Of a stretch of DNA of 19,585 nucleotides, positions 9,082-17,560 are shown in pieces (within the stretch, counting starts at the first letter, position 1; each line of letters starts with the position of its first letter). The notes beneath the pieces are model-generated. The model had not been told where the DNA came from, did not search any database, and saw only the letters and a program-made list of their open reading frames with translations. The DNA is from Pseudomonadota bacterium. Its GTDB lineage: Bacteria; Pseudomonadota; Gammaproteobacteria; Burkholderiales; Burkholderiaceae_D. The stretch is from the NCBI GenBank assembly GCA_023389425.1, contig JAEWEK010000324.1, positions 1 to 19,585 on the forward strand. The letters run 5' to 3'. The position numbers were made by a program, and so were the translations under genes.

Positions 9082-9429
9082 TTACCAGGCCGAGGGAGGC
9101 GCGCGCGAATCGAAGACGCAATGCGTCAGCAGGCAAAGCGCGGGGATGGCGGGGGCCGGCTGCAGGTTGAACGCCACGTCCACCGGCAGGAACAGCCGCA
9201 CCACCGTCGGCAGCGCAAACGCCATCTGGGCGCTGGCCGCACATTGCACGCACAGGTCGACCAGGGCGCCCTTGGCAGGCTTGCCCTCGCGCGTATCGGC
9301 CTGCGCCGCGATCCTGTCGATACCGCCGCGCTGGAATTCGTTGGTGTGCGTATAGCCGTGCACCATCCCCACCTGCTGCGACAACAGCAGCAGGAGCGAC
9401 AGCAGGATATGGACGAACGAACGTTGCAC
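9082..9429 (-). CDS. Small secreted DUF2946-like protein upstream of TonB receptor
   Basis: The 115-residue product starts at a GTG with no clear Shine-Dalgarno. It has an N-terminal hydrophobic signal (SFVHILLSLLLLLSQQVG), a short polar region, a CVQC pair (60-63), a second hydrophobic stretch (about 65-98), further cysteines at 99 and 104, and ends in FDSRAPPSAW. Signal peptide, CxxC, hydrophobic segment and a terminal SRAPP motif are the pattern of DUF2946-type proteins, which often lie next to metal-related TonB receptors. The CxxC suggests metal or redox chemistry in the periplasm, which is inference. No ATG exists upstream before an in-frame stop (TAG at 9460-9462), so the start is either this GTG or an internal ATG at residue 22, which would remove the signal peptide. 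The position, 78 bases before the receptor, implies one operon. Confidence 0.7.
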   Translation of the reverse strand: MQRSFVHILLSLLLLLSQQVGMVHGYTHTNEFQRGGIDRIAAQADTREGKPAKGALVDLCVQCAASAQMAFALPTVVRLFLPVDVAFNLQPAPAIPALCLLTHCVFDSRAPPSAW

Positions 9430-9430
9430 A

Positions 9431-9446
9431 GATATATCAGATAACA
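9431..9446 (-). promoter_or_regulatory. Possible Zur-like half-site or promoter element
   Basis: Read on the minus strand this is TGTTATCTGATATATC, directly before the GTG start of the DUF2946-like gene. Known Zur boxes of Neisseria and enterics contain TGTTAT or GTTATA half-sites around an AT-rich centre. Here one half is good and the other poor. GATATATC is itself palindromic and could be a -10 region. Low confidence. Confidence 0.25.
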
Positions 9447-9651
9447 GGACGAACCAATTCTAAGCCGTCTCGCCCTTCTCTGCCAGAGATTTCCTTTGGG
9501 CACTCAAGACGTATGCATGCCGCAGGACCGGATAGCGTTGCCTGCAACAAATGGTTCTCCACGGCCAGCCACCGGAATGTTAGCAAGCAAACAGAGGCTT
9601 CGGGGCGCAGGACTTAGCCTGCATCCAGCGGGCTCATCACGAGCACGCACC

Positions 9652-9683
9652 GGCTGGCCGTTCGCAGGACGCGAAGGCCGGCC
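9652..9683 (+). promoter_or_regulatory. Leader hairpin before the second PEP-CTERM gene
   Basis: GGCTGGCC, one bulged G, then TTCGC (9652-9665) pair with GCGAA GGCCGGCC (9671-9683) around the loop AGGAC, giving about 13 pairs including one G-T wobble. The hairpin ends 9 bases before the AGGAGG of the PEP-CTERM gene. It could stabilise the messenger, act as an attenuator or bind a regulator. It is not followed by a T-tract. Confidence 0.5.
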
Positions 9684-9704
9684 ACCAATCAAGGAGGAAA
9701 CACT

Positions 9705-10298
9705 GTGAAAATGACACTACGCAAAGCCGCAGTCTCGGCACTGCTGGCCGCCGGCCTTGCCGCTTCGGCATCGGCGAGTGCCGGGACCCTGAGCTATCAG
9801 GGCGTCACGTTTACGACTTCGTGGACCGGCAACACCCTTACCCTCGCCATCGACGCCGCCCACCCGAGCGGGGACTGGGCCACCGCCACCACCCTGGGCG
9901 CATTGCAGCTCAAGGACGTGGGCAGCTTCGACAGCGTCAGCCTGAGCGCGGCGCCGGGAGCGGCGGTCAACTGGACGCTGTCGCCGGATGAGCTCAATGC
10001 CAACGGCTGCACCGGCGGCGCGCATCCGGGCATGGGCGCCTGCTTCTCCGGCACCCATGTGGCGCTGACCGACAATATGGTGTTCAAGTTCGACTTCACC
10101 GGGAGCGGCACCAACTTCACCTCGCCCGACCTGAAGGTCAACTTCTTCAACGGCGCGGGCGGCGACAAGGTCGGCAGCCTGCTGTCGATGAACATCCCGG
10201 CCGCGCCGGTGCCGGAACCGGGAACCTGGGCCATGCTGGCCGGCGGCCTGTCGGTGCTGGGGGCGTTGGCACGGCGGCGAAAGAAGAGCGCAAAATAA
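9705..10298 (+). CDS. PEP-CTERM sorting-domain protein, paralogue 2
   Basis: The 197-residue product has a signal peptide (LRKAAVSALLAAGLAASASA) and a PEP-CTERM tail: VPEP, hydrophobic TWAMLAGGLSVLGAL, then ARRRKKSAK. A perfect AGGAGG seven bases before the GTG at 9705 fixes that start; an ATG two codons later is the alternative. It aligns along its whole length with the protein at 6351-6959, sharing YQGVTFT, SG-W-TAT-GAL, NGCTGG...C and a KVNF/KLNF block, so the two are paralogues. Its two cysteines match those of paralogue 1. It is probably exported and cleaved by an exosortase encoded elsewhere. It lies divergent from the DUF2946/TonB operon with 275 bases between them. Function is unknown. 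Confidence 0.88.
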   Translation: MKMTLRKAAVSALLAAGLAASASASAGTLSYQGVTFTTSWTGNTLTLAIDAAHPSGDWATATTLGALQLKDVGSFDSVSLSAAPGAAVNWTLSPDELNANGCTGGAHPGMGACFSGTHVALTDNMVFKFDFTGSGTNFTSPDLKVNFFNGAGGDKVGSLLSMNIPAAPVPEPGTWAMLAGGLSVLGALARRRKKSAK

Positions 10299-10305
10299 GC
10301 ACCAA

Positions 10306-10338
10306 GGTCGTTCCCGCGAAAGCGGGAACCCCATTTTT
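10306..10338. repeat. REP-like palindromic repeat, copy B1
   Basis: GTTCCCGC (10310-10317), loop GAAA and GCGGGAAC (10322-10329) form a perfect 8-bp stem capped by a GNRA-type tetraloop, followed by CCCATTTTT. The short T-run makes it a plausible terminator for the PEP-CTERM gene that ends at 10298. It is in inverse orientation to copies A and B2. Confidence 0.8.
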
Positions 10339-10375
10339 ACGCGGACCACAACAGTTCAGCGAAGTGGTTTGCTCG

Positions 10376-10413
10376 TGAAATGGGGTTCCCGCGTGCGCGG
10401 GAACGACGTTCTA
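10376..10413. repeat. REP-like palindromic repeat, copy B2
   Basis: GTTCCCGC (10385-10392), loop GTGC and GCGGGAAC (10397-10404), flanked by GAAATGGG and GACGTTCT, are nearly identical to copy A over more than 30 bases. With B1 it forms an inverted pair with about 55 bases between stems. It sits just past the stop of clpB and may help end that transcript. Confidence 0.82.
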
Positions 10414-10419
10414 GCCAGT

Positions 10420-13026
<2,607 letters not shown>

Positions 13027-13064
13027 GGTATTGCTCCTGAATGAGTGTTCTTTAACTTCAGGAT

Positions 13065-13092
13065 ATTTGGGGGGCTGGACGGCGTTTTCAAG
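13065..13092 (-). promoter_or_regulatory. Sigma-32 heat-shock promoter of clpB
   Basis: On the minus strand, CTTGAAA (13092-13086), 13 bases, then CCCCAAAT (13072-13065). The E. coli RpoH consensus is CTTGAAA, 11-16 bases, CCCCATnT, so only one consensus base differs. The predicted transcript starts about 30 bases before the clpB ATG. This fits the known heat-shock control of clpB. Confidence 0.85.
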
Positions 13093-13100
13093 ACGGCATT

Positions 13101-13120
13101 ACATAACCGATCAGTTATGT
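13101..13120. promoter_or_regulatory. Near-perfect 20-bp palindrome upstream of clpB promoter
   Basis: ACATAAC (13101-13107) and GTTATGT (13114-13120) are exact inverse complements, and the centre contains GATC. Only one of ten base pairs breaks the symmetry. It lies 8 bases upstream of the -35 element of the clpB sigma-32 promoter. The AAC-centre-GTT form resembles TetR-family operators, but no such regulator is encoded nearby. Confidence 0.5.
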
Positions 13121-13134
13121 GTTAGCCGCCGAAC

Positions 13135-13163
13135 CGTCACCCCGGCGAAGGCCGGGGCCCATG
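13135..13163. repeat. REP-like palindromic repeat, copy C1
   Basis: CCCCGGC (13140-13146), loop GAAG and GCCGGGG (13151-13157), flanked by CCGTCA and CCCATGC. The flanks have the same CGTC...CCCAT layout as copy B1, but the stem sequence has changed on both sides. It is paired with C2 in opposite orientation. Confidence 0.65.
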
Positions 13164-13210
13164 CTGAGCTGGCGGCCCTGCGGCGTTGAGATTCGACGAC
13201 TCGAGCGGTC

Positions 13211-13242
13211 TATGGGTCCCCGCCTGCGCGGGGACGACGGCA
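13211..13242. repeat. REP-like palindromic repeat, copy C2
   Basis: GTCCCCGC (13216-13223), loop CTGC and GCGGGGAC (13228-13235), flanked by TATGG and GACGGC. Compared with copy A, one stem pair has changed from T-A to C-G on both arms, keeping the pairing. It ends 14 bases past the crcB stop on the minus strand and could act as its terminator. Confidence 0.75.
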
Positions 13243-13248
13243 GGTATT

Positions 13249-13638
13249 CTAGTGGGCGGCGACGGCCCGGTAGCTGGCGAAACCGGCGATGCAAAAGGCG
13301 ATCGACCCCACCAGGTGCAAGCCCGCATGCGCCAGCGCCCAGCCGTACTGGCCGCGCTGCAGCAGCAGCATCGATTCGCCCGAAAAGGTCGAGAAGGTGG
13401 TCAGCCCGCCGAGGAAGCCGGTCACCGCGAACAGCCGCCACTCCGGCGGCAAGCCGCTATTGGCCGAGAAGAAGCCAAGCGCCACCCCGATCAGGTAGCC
13501 GCCGACCAGGTTGGCCGCCAGCGTCCCGCCCTGCACATGCGCGTGCACGTCCGACAGCCACACCGACAGGCCCCAGCGCAGCCAGGCGCCGATCGCCGCG
13601 CCCATACCCACTGCCAGCCAGCTCAATGGGCCACCCAT
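13249..13638 (-). CDS. crcB: Fluoride channel/exporter CrcB (Fluc)
   Basis: The 129-residue protein has four hydrophobic helices and the Fluc signatures: GAWLRW near residue 17, AANLVGGYLIG (41-51) with the pore asparagine, and GGLTTFSTFS (77-86), which holds the phenylalanines and the central sodium site. It forms a dual-topology dimer that lets fluoride leave the cytoplasm. The length is standard. The start overlaps the 3' end of moaE by 16 bases, so the two are translated from one transcript. No fluoride riboswitch precedes it, which is expected since it is embedded inside a transcript. The link to moaE is positional only; I see no functional connection. Confidence 0.95.
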   Translation of the reverse strand: MGGPLSWLAVGMGAAIGAWLRWGLSVWLSDVHAHVQGGTLAANLVGGYLIGVALGFFSANSGLPPEWRLFAVTGFLGGLTTFSTFSGESMLLLQRGQYGWALAHAGLHLVGSIAFCIAGFASYRAVAAH

Positions 13639-14081
13639 TTCGCCTTGGCGCTGTCGTCCGAGATGCGCGCATCCACCCAGCGCGCGCCTTCCGGCGTGTC
13701 TTCCTTCTTCCAGAATGGGGCGTCGGTCTTGAGGTAATCGATGATGAATTCGCAGGCGTCGAAGGCTTCGCCGCGGTGCGCGCAGGCCACCGCCACCAGC
13801 ACGATCTGGTCGCGCGGCTTGAGCGGGCCGACCCGGTGGATGACCACGGCGCCCATCAGCGGCCAGCGCGATCCGGCCTGCCCGACGATGTCCTGCAGCG
13901 CGCGCTCGGTCATGCCGGGATAGTGTTCCAGCTCCATGCCGGAGACCGGCGCGCCCTCGTTCATGTCGCGCACGGTGCCGACGAAGCTCACCACCGCGCC
14001 GATGCGCGCGTCGCCCGCGCGCAGGCGCGCGAGTTCGTGACCGAGGTCGAAATCCCCGGCCTGCACCCTCACTTCGATCAT
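13623..14081 (-). CDS. moaE: Molybdopterin synthase catalytic subunit MoaE
   Basis: The 152-residue protein is a full-length MoaE, which with the MoaD thiocarboxylate converts precursor Z (cPMP) to molybdopterin. Visible motifs are SFVGTVRD (32-39), LEHYPGM (51-57), HRVG, CAHRGEAF (100-107) and the catalytic LKTDAPFWKKE (117-127) with lysines at 118 and 125/126. The start ATG overlaps the preceding DUF349 stop codon as ATGA and has GGAGG six bases upstream, so translational coupling is likely. Its usual partner moaD is not next to it and no other molybdenum-cofactor gene is in the window. The 3' end overlaps crcB. Confidence 0.96.
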   Translation of the reverse strand: MIEVRVQAGDFDLGHELARLRAGDARIGAVVSFVGTVRDMNEGAPVSGMELEHYPGMTERALQDIVGQAGSRWPLMGAVVIHRVGPLKPRDQIVLVAVACAHRGEAFDACEFIIDYLKTDAPFWKKEDTPEGARWVDARISDDSAKAKWVAH

Positions 14082-16639
14082 CTACCCTCCTTGGCCAGCC
14101 GCATGAGCAAATGCTCGATGCGCGATGCGGTCCGCGCGTCGGTCAGCGCCGGCAACGCGCACAGCTGGCGCAATTCGGTGGCCGTGGTGGTGGCCGGCCG
14201 GTGGCCAGACTTGAGCGAGGACTGCAGCACTTCCACCTGCAGCTTGAGCCGCTCGCGCGCGAACTCCGGTCCGCTGTCGACGCCGGCAATGATCTCAAGA
14301 CGAAGCAAATCTTGCAACAGGCGCGCCCGGTTCAGCTCCAGCAGCCGTCCATACGCCTCGCTCTGCGGCGGCGAGGTGGCGGCCAGCGCGGCGCCGAAAC
14401 GTTCGCGCAGCACCTGCTCGTAGTCGGCGGCGACCGGCGGCAGCGATTCCCATGGCGCCTGCCAGTCGGTGGCGGCGGCATCGATGGCCGGATCGGCGAT
14501 GGCCGCTTCCAGCTCGTGCACCAGGCGCAGGCGGTCGCGCAGCGCGCTGGCCTGGGCCATGCCGGCGGCGCGGCGCGCAGTGTCGGCATTGTGCTGCACC
14601 CGGGCGACCGCGTCATGGTAGCGTTTTTCCAGCCGCGCTTCGTGCGCGCGCGGGACCGGGCCCGCGGCATGCCATTCGGCGGCGGCTTCGCGCAGCAGCT
14701 TGCCGGCGTTGGCCGTGGTGGCTTCCGCGGCGGCCGCTTCGAGACGGGCGCAGATGGCTTCTTTCAGCGATTCGTGGACGCGGCGCTCGGCGTCGAGCGC
14801 ATGCGCGGTCTCCTTGCGGCTGTTGAACAGGGCGTCGCAGGCGGCGCGGAAGCGCTGCCACAGGGCCTGCTCGTCCTTGCGTTCGAGCGGCAGCGCGCGT
14901 GCGTGTTCCTGCCAGCGGTGCTGGATCTCGCGCAGCGCATCGACCACGTGGCGGTTGTGCGGATCGAGCGCGTTGACTTCGTCGATCAGCGCTTCGCGGC
15001 GCGCCATCTCGGACCGGCGCTGCTCGCCGAGCGGGCCCTGCAGGGTATTGAGCACCTCGCCGAAATCGTGGTCGAGCCGTTTCTTTTCCTTGCGGTCGAT
15101 GGCGCCCAGGTGGCTCCACGCGGTGCGCAGCCGCTGCACGGTGCCGGCCACGTGGCGCCAGTCGGCGGCGCCGGATTCCAGCCTGCCGATCTCGGCGCGC
15201 GCTTCCTCCAGCAGGGCCTGGCCGCGCGCGGCGTTGGCGTGGCGCTCGTCGGCCTGGTGGCGGAAATGGGCAGCGGCCGGCGCATAGGCCGCCGTGCAGG
15301 CGGCGTCGAAGCGCTCCCACAGGCTGCGCGGCGCGGCGCCGGAACTGGCGTCGAGCGCCTTCCAGCGTTCGCGCAGGCTGCCCACCTTCTTGGCCAGGTC
15401 GCTCATCGGAAGCTGCTGCGCAGGCAGCGAATCGGCCGCCTTGATGAGTTCTTCGCGCGAGACGTTGCCGCCCCAGCGCGCCCAGTCGGACAGGCGCTTG
15501 AGTTCGGCGCGCACGTGCGCCAGCCGGTCGGCCTGCGGCTGCGTCAGTCGCATGCCCTTGTCGCGGCTGTCGCGCAGCTGCTTGTCCAGTTCCGCGGCGG
15601 TGCCGAGCGAACCGGCCAGCAGCGCCGCCTCCAGCGCATCGAGCGCGTCGAGGAAGTGCTGGTCGGCGCCCTTCGGCTGGCGCGGCGCGGCGGCCGGCCT
15701 GGCCTGGGTCTCCCTCGGTTTGCGTTCCGGCTGCGGCAAGGCGGCAAGCAGCGCATCGAAGCGCTGATGCTGCTCGTCCGCATGCGGACCGGGCGGCGCG
15801 GCCGCCAGCTTGCTCCATGCCTTGCGCAGGGCGTCGGCATCGAGCGCATCGGGCGCGGCGGCCGACCATTCCTGCAGCTGGGCGTCGCGCGCAGCCAGCG
15901 CGGACTGGCCTTGCTCGAGCGTCGACAGGCCGGTCGCGATGCGCGTGTATTCATTGCCGAATTCCGCGACCAGCGCGCGCGGCAGCGAGCGATGTTCGGG
16001 CGCGGCCAGCGCCGCATCCTGGTCATGCACCAGCTGCGCGAGGCGGCCGCGCAGCTCGTCGGCAGGCATGCCGCTGGCTTCCAGCGCGCGCAAGGCCGCC
16101 AGCCGGTCGCGCATCGCGCGCTGCAGCGCGACCTGCGCTTCCAGGCGCTGGCCCAGCCGCACCCGGATCGCATCGAATTCGCCAGCCAGCTCGGGCGCGG
16201 CGATCACCGACCAGTTGCGATCGAGCTCGGCGACGTGGTTGGGCGTCAGCAGCCCGTCCTTGAGCAGCGCGCCGGCCTGCTCGATGGCGGCGCGGGCGCG
16301 GCGCTGTTCGGATTCGTGGTGGCGGATGGCTTCCAGCCGGGCCTGCATCAGCTTGGCCACGCGGCGGTCGGTATTGCGCATCGCGGTGCGCACGCGTTCG
16401 AGCTGCGCCGGCGTATGGACGAACTCGGCGGCGGCGAGCCGCAGTTCGGAAAATTCGCACTGGAGGATGAATTCGACGGCGGCCGACTCGTCGCCATTGA
16501 CCTGCCGCAGCTTGTCCGCCTGCAGCGCACGCTGCGCATTGGCGGGGGCGGCAGTTTGCTGCTCGGCCTGCCCGACCGGCGCGGCGGCTGCGTCGCCGGG
16601 CTTGTTCTCGCCCGGACGCTTAAACAGAAACTCGAACAT
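14078..16639 (-). CDS. DUF349 domain-containing coiled-coil protein
   Basis: From the ATG at 16639 the product is 853 residues starting MFEFLFKRPGENK. It consists almost entirely of charged, alanine-rich helices. At least three repeats end in the DUF349 pattern W-x-x-x-G-x-x-x-R/K...L...F: around AWSHLGAIDRKEKKRL, RWQEHARALPLERKDEQALW and EWHAAGPVPRAHEARLEKRY. The early segment (about 40-110) may be a small helical repeat domain (ILQCEFSELRLAAAEFV). There is no signal peptide or membrane segment, so it is cytoplasmic. The biochemical role of DUF349 proteins is not established. An in-frame ATG 30 bases upstream would add ten unconserved residues. The stop overlaps moaE as ATGA, and a hemerythrin-like gene lies 88 bases upstream. 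Confidence 0.85.
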   Translation of the reverse strand: MFEFLFKRPGENKPGDAAAAPVGQAEQQTAAPANAQRALQADKLRQVNGDESAAVEFILQCEFSELRLAAAEFVHTPAQLERVRTAMRNTDRRVAKLMQARLEAIRHHESEQRRARAAIEQAGALLKDGLLTPNHVAELDRNWSVIAAPELAGEFDAIRVRLGQRLEAQVALQRAMRDRLAALRALEASGMPADELRGRLAQLVHDQDAALAAPEHRSLPRALVAEFGNEYTRIATGLSTLEQGQSALAARDAQLQEWSAAAPDALDADALRKAWSKLAAAPPGPHADEQHQRFDALLAALPQPERKPRETQARPAAAPRQPKGADQHFLDALDALEAALLAGSLGTAAELDKQLRDSRDKGMRLTQPQADRLAHVRAELKRLSDWARWGGNVSREELIKAADSLPAQQLPMSDLAKKVGSLRERWKALDASSGAAPRSLWERFDAACTAAYAPAAAHFRHQADERHANAARGQALLEEARAEIGRLESGAADWRHVAGTVQRLRTAWSHLGAIDRKEKKRLDHDFGEVLNTLQGPLGEQRRSEMARREALIDEVNALDPHNRHVVDALREIQHRWQEHARALPLERKDEQALWQRFRAACDALFNSRKETAHALDAERRVHESLKEAICARLEAAAAEATTANAGKLLREAAAEWHAAGPVPRAHEARLEKRYHDAVARVQHNADTARRAAGMAQASALRDRLRLVHELEAAIADPAIDAAATDWQAPWESLPPVAADYEQVLRERFGAALAATSPPQSEAYGRLLELNRARLLQDLLRLEIIAGVDSGPEFARERLKLQVEVLQSSLKSGHRPATTTATELRQLCALPALTDARTASRIEHLLMRLAKEGR

Positions 16640-16727
16640 GGTGAAGTCGCACTTCCAAAGCCCCATCATAACAAAGAACGATGCGGGGCCCTGGCAGGCA
16701 AATCAGCCGCGCGCGGCCGGGATCTTG

Positions 16728-17321
16728 CTAATGCGCGTAACTGAGCGGCGGACCCTGGCGCTGGGCCCGCTCCGGCCTGGGCAGGAAGCCGCGCCCGCCG
16801 CGCGGCGGACGTTCGCCGCCGCGGCTTTCCTGCTGATACGCATCGTGGGCCAGCATCTGGTTGGCGATGGCAAACCAATCCTCATTGGAAATTACGCTGC
16901 CGGCCACCGGGAACAATTCGCGCTCCTCGCGCTCAAGGCGTTCGAGCAAGGCGGCGCAGAACAGGTCGAGCGCGCCGCAAAACTGCGCCACCTGTTCCGG
17001 CGCGGACACATCGGCCGTGCGCAGCGCGGCGGACATCGCATCGGCCGCGGCCTGGCTGAGCGCATCGAGTTCGTCGAGCAGACGGTCGGCGCCGTCGCCG
17101 GCACGCCGCACGGCGGGGATCAGGAATTTGTCGAGCTTGCGCCAATGACAGCTGTCGTACAGGCTCCGGACGGTGTCGCAGCTCACGTCGACTTGCATCT
17201 GCGACAGCGTATTTTGCTCACGGAAACTGTTCCGCAGCAATTTCTGGAGGGCTTGCAGGCTGGTACGGACACTCGTTTGTTCGACCGACAGTGCCACCAG
17301 CGTGTACGTCGCAGTTAACAT
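16728..17321 (-). CDS. Hemerythrin-like helical-bundle protein with poor ligand conservation
   Basis: The 197-residue product is helical over residues 1-165, then has an arginine/glycine/proline-rich tail (about 166-197). The middle reads like a hemerythrin domain: CHWRKLDKFLIPAVRRA (58-74), a helix rich in D/E/L, then LERLEREERELFPVAG (127-142), which matches the HxxxEExxLFP region but with the histidine missing. Only H59 and H159 remain as plausible iron ligands, so oxygen or iron binding is doubtful. The N-terminus MLTATYTLVALSVEQ suits a cytoplasmic protein. GAGAGGAGA eight bases before the ATG fixes the start. It is upstream of, and co-oriented with, the DUF349 gene. Function is unknown; it could be a sensor scaffold. 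Confidence 0.65.
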   Translation of the reverse strand: MLTATYTLVALSVEQTSVRTSLQALQKLLRNSFREQNTLSQMQVDVSCDTVRSLYDSCHWRKLDKFLIPAVRRAGDGADRLLDELDALSQAAADAMSAALRTADVSAPEQVAQFCGALDLFCAALLERLEREERELFPVAGSVISNEDWFAIANQMLAHDAYQQESRGGERPPRGGRGFLPRPERAQRQGPPLSYAH

Positions 17322-17560
17322 CGTGTCTCCTCTCAGAAGCTTTTCGCCAACGCAAGCACCGCCCCGACGTGCGGGGATGCCTGGCTGGGATTGGTTTTGA
17401 ACAGGCCTAGGAGAATTTTATTTTTGTCATCGGCCTGAGGGAACTAACAGTCTAAAGAGCCCCAAGCTGCTGGCTTTGATGTATCGCAAACAGGGCAGCC
17501 AGTGTCGCACAAATTCATGACAACAGTACTACGATTTTTCGCAGCAAATCCACAGCGCAA

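Noticed and set aside
9500..9525. Possible sigma-54 promoter (GGCAC ... GC) for the second PEP-CTERM gene, since PEP-CTERM genes can be under PrsR/RpoN control
   Set aside because: The spacing between GG and GC does not fit the fixed 10-base requirement, and no TTGC follows.
13639..14081. A fluoride riboswitch for crcB
   Set aside because: The region upstream of crcB is moaE coding sequence, with no riboswitch-like fold or gap.
14111..16744. An 877-codon plus-strand open frame antisense to the DUF349 gene
   Set aside because: Low-complexity translation with no recognisable motif; its frame mirrors third-position GC bias of the real gene on the minus strand.
17362..17376. CCCCG-ACGTG-CGGGG hairpin upstream of the hemerythrin-like gene, first taken as another REP copy
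   Set aside because: Only five stem pairs and none of the shared flanks of the repeat family.
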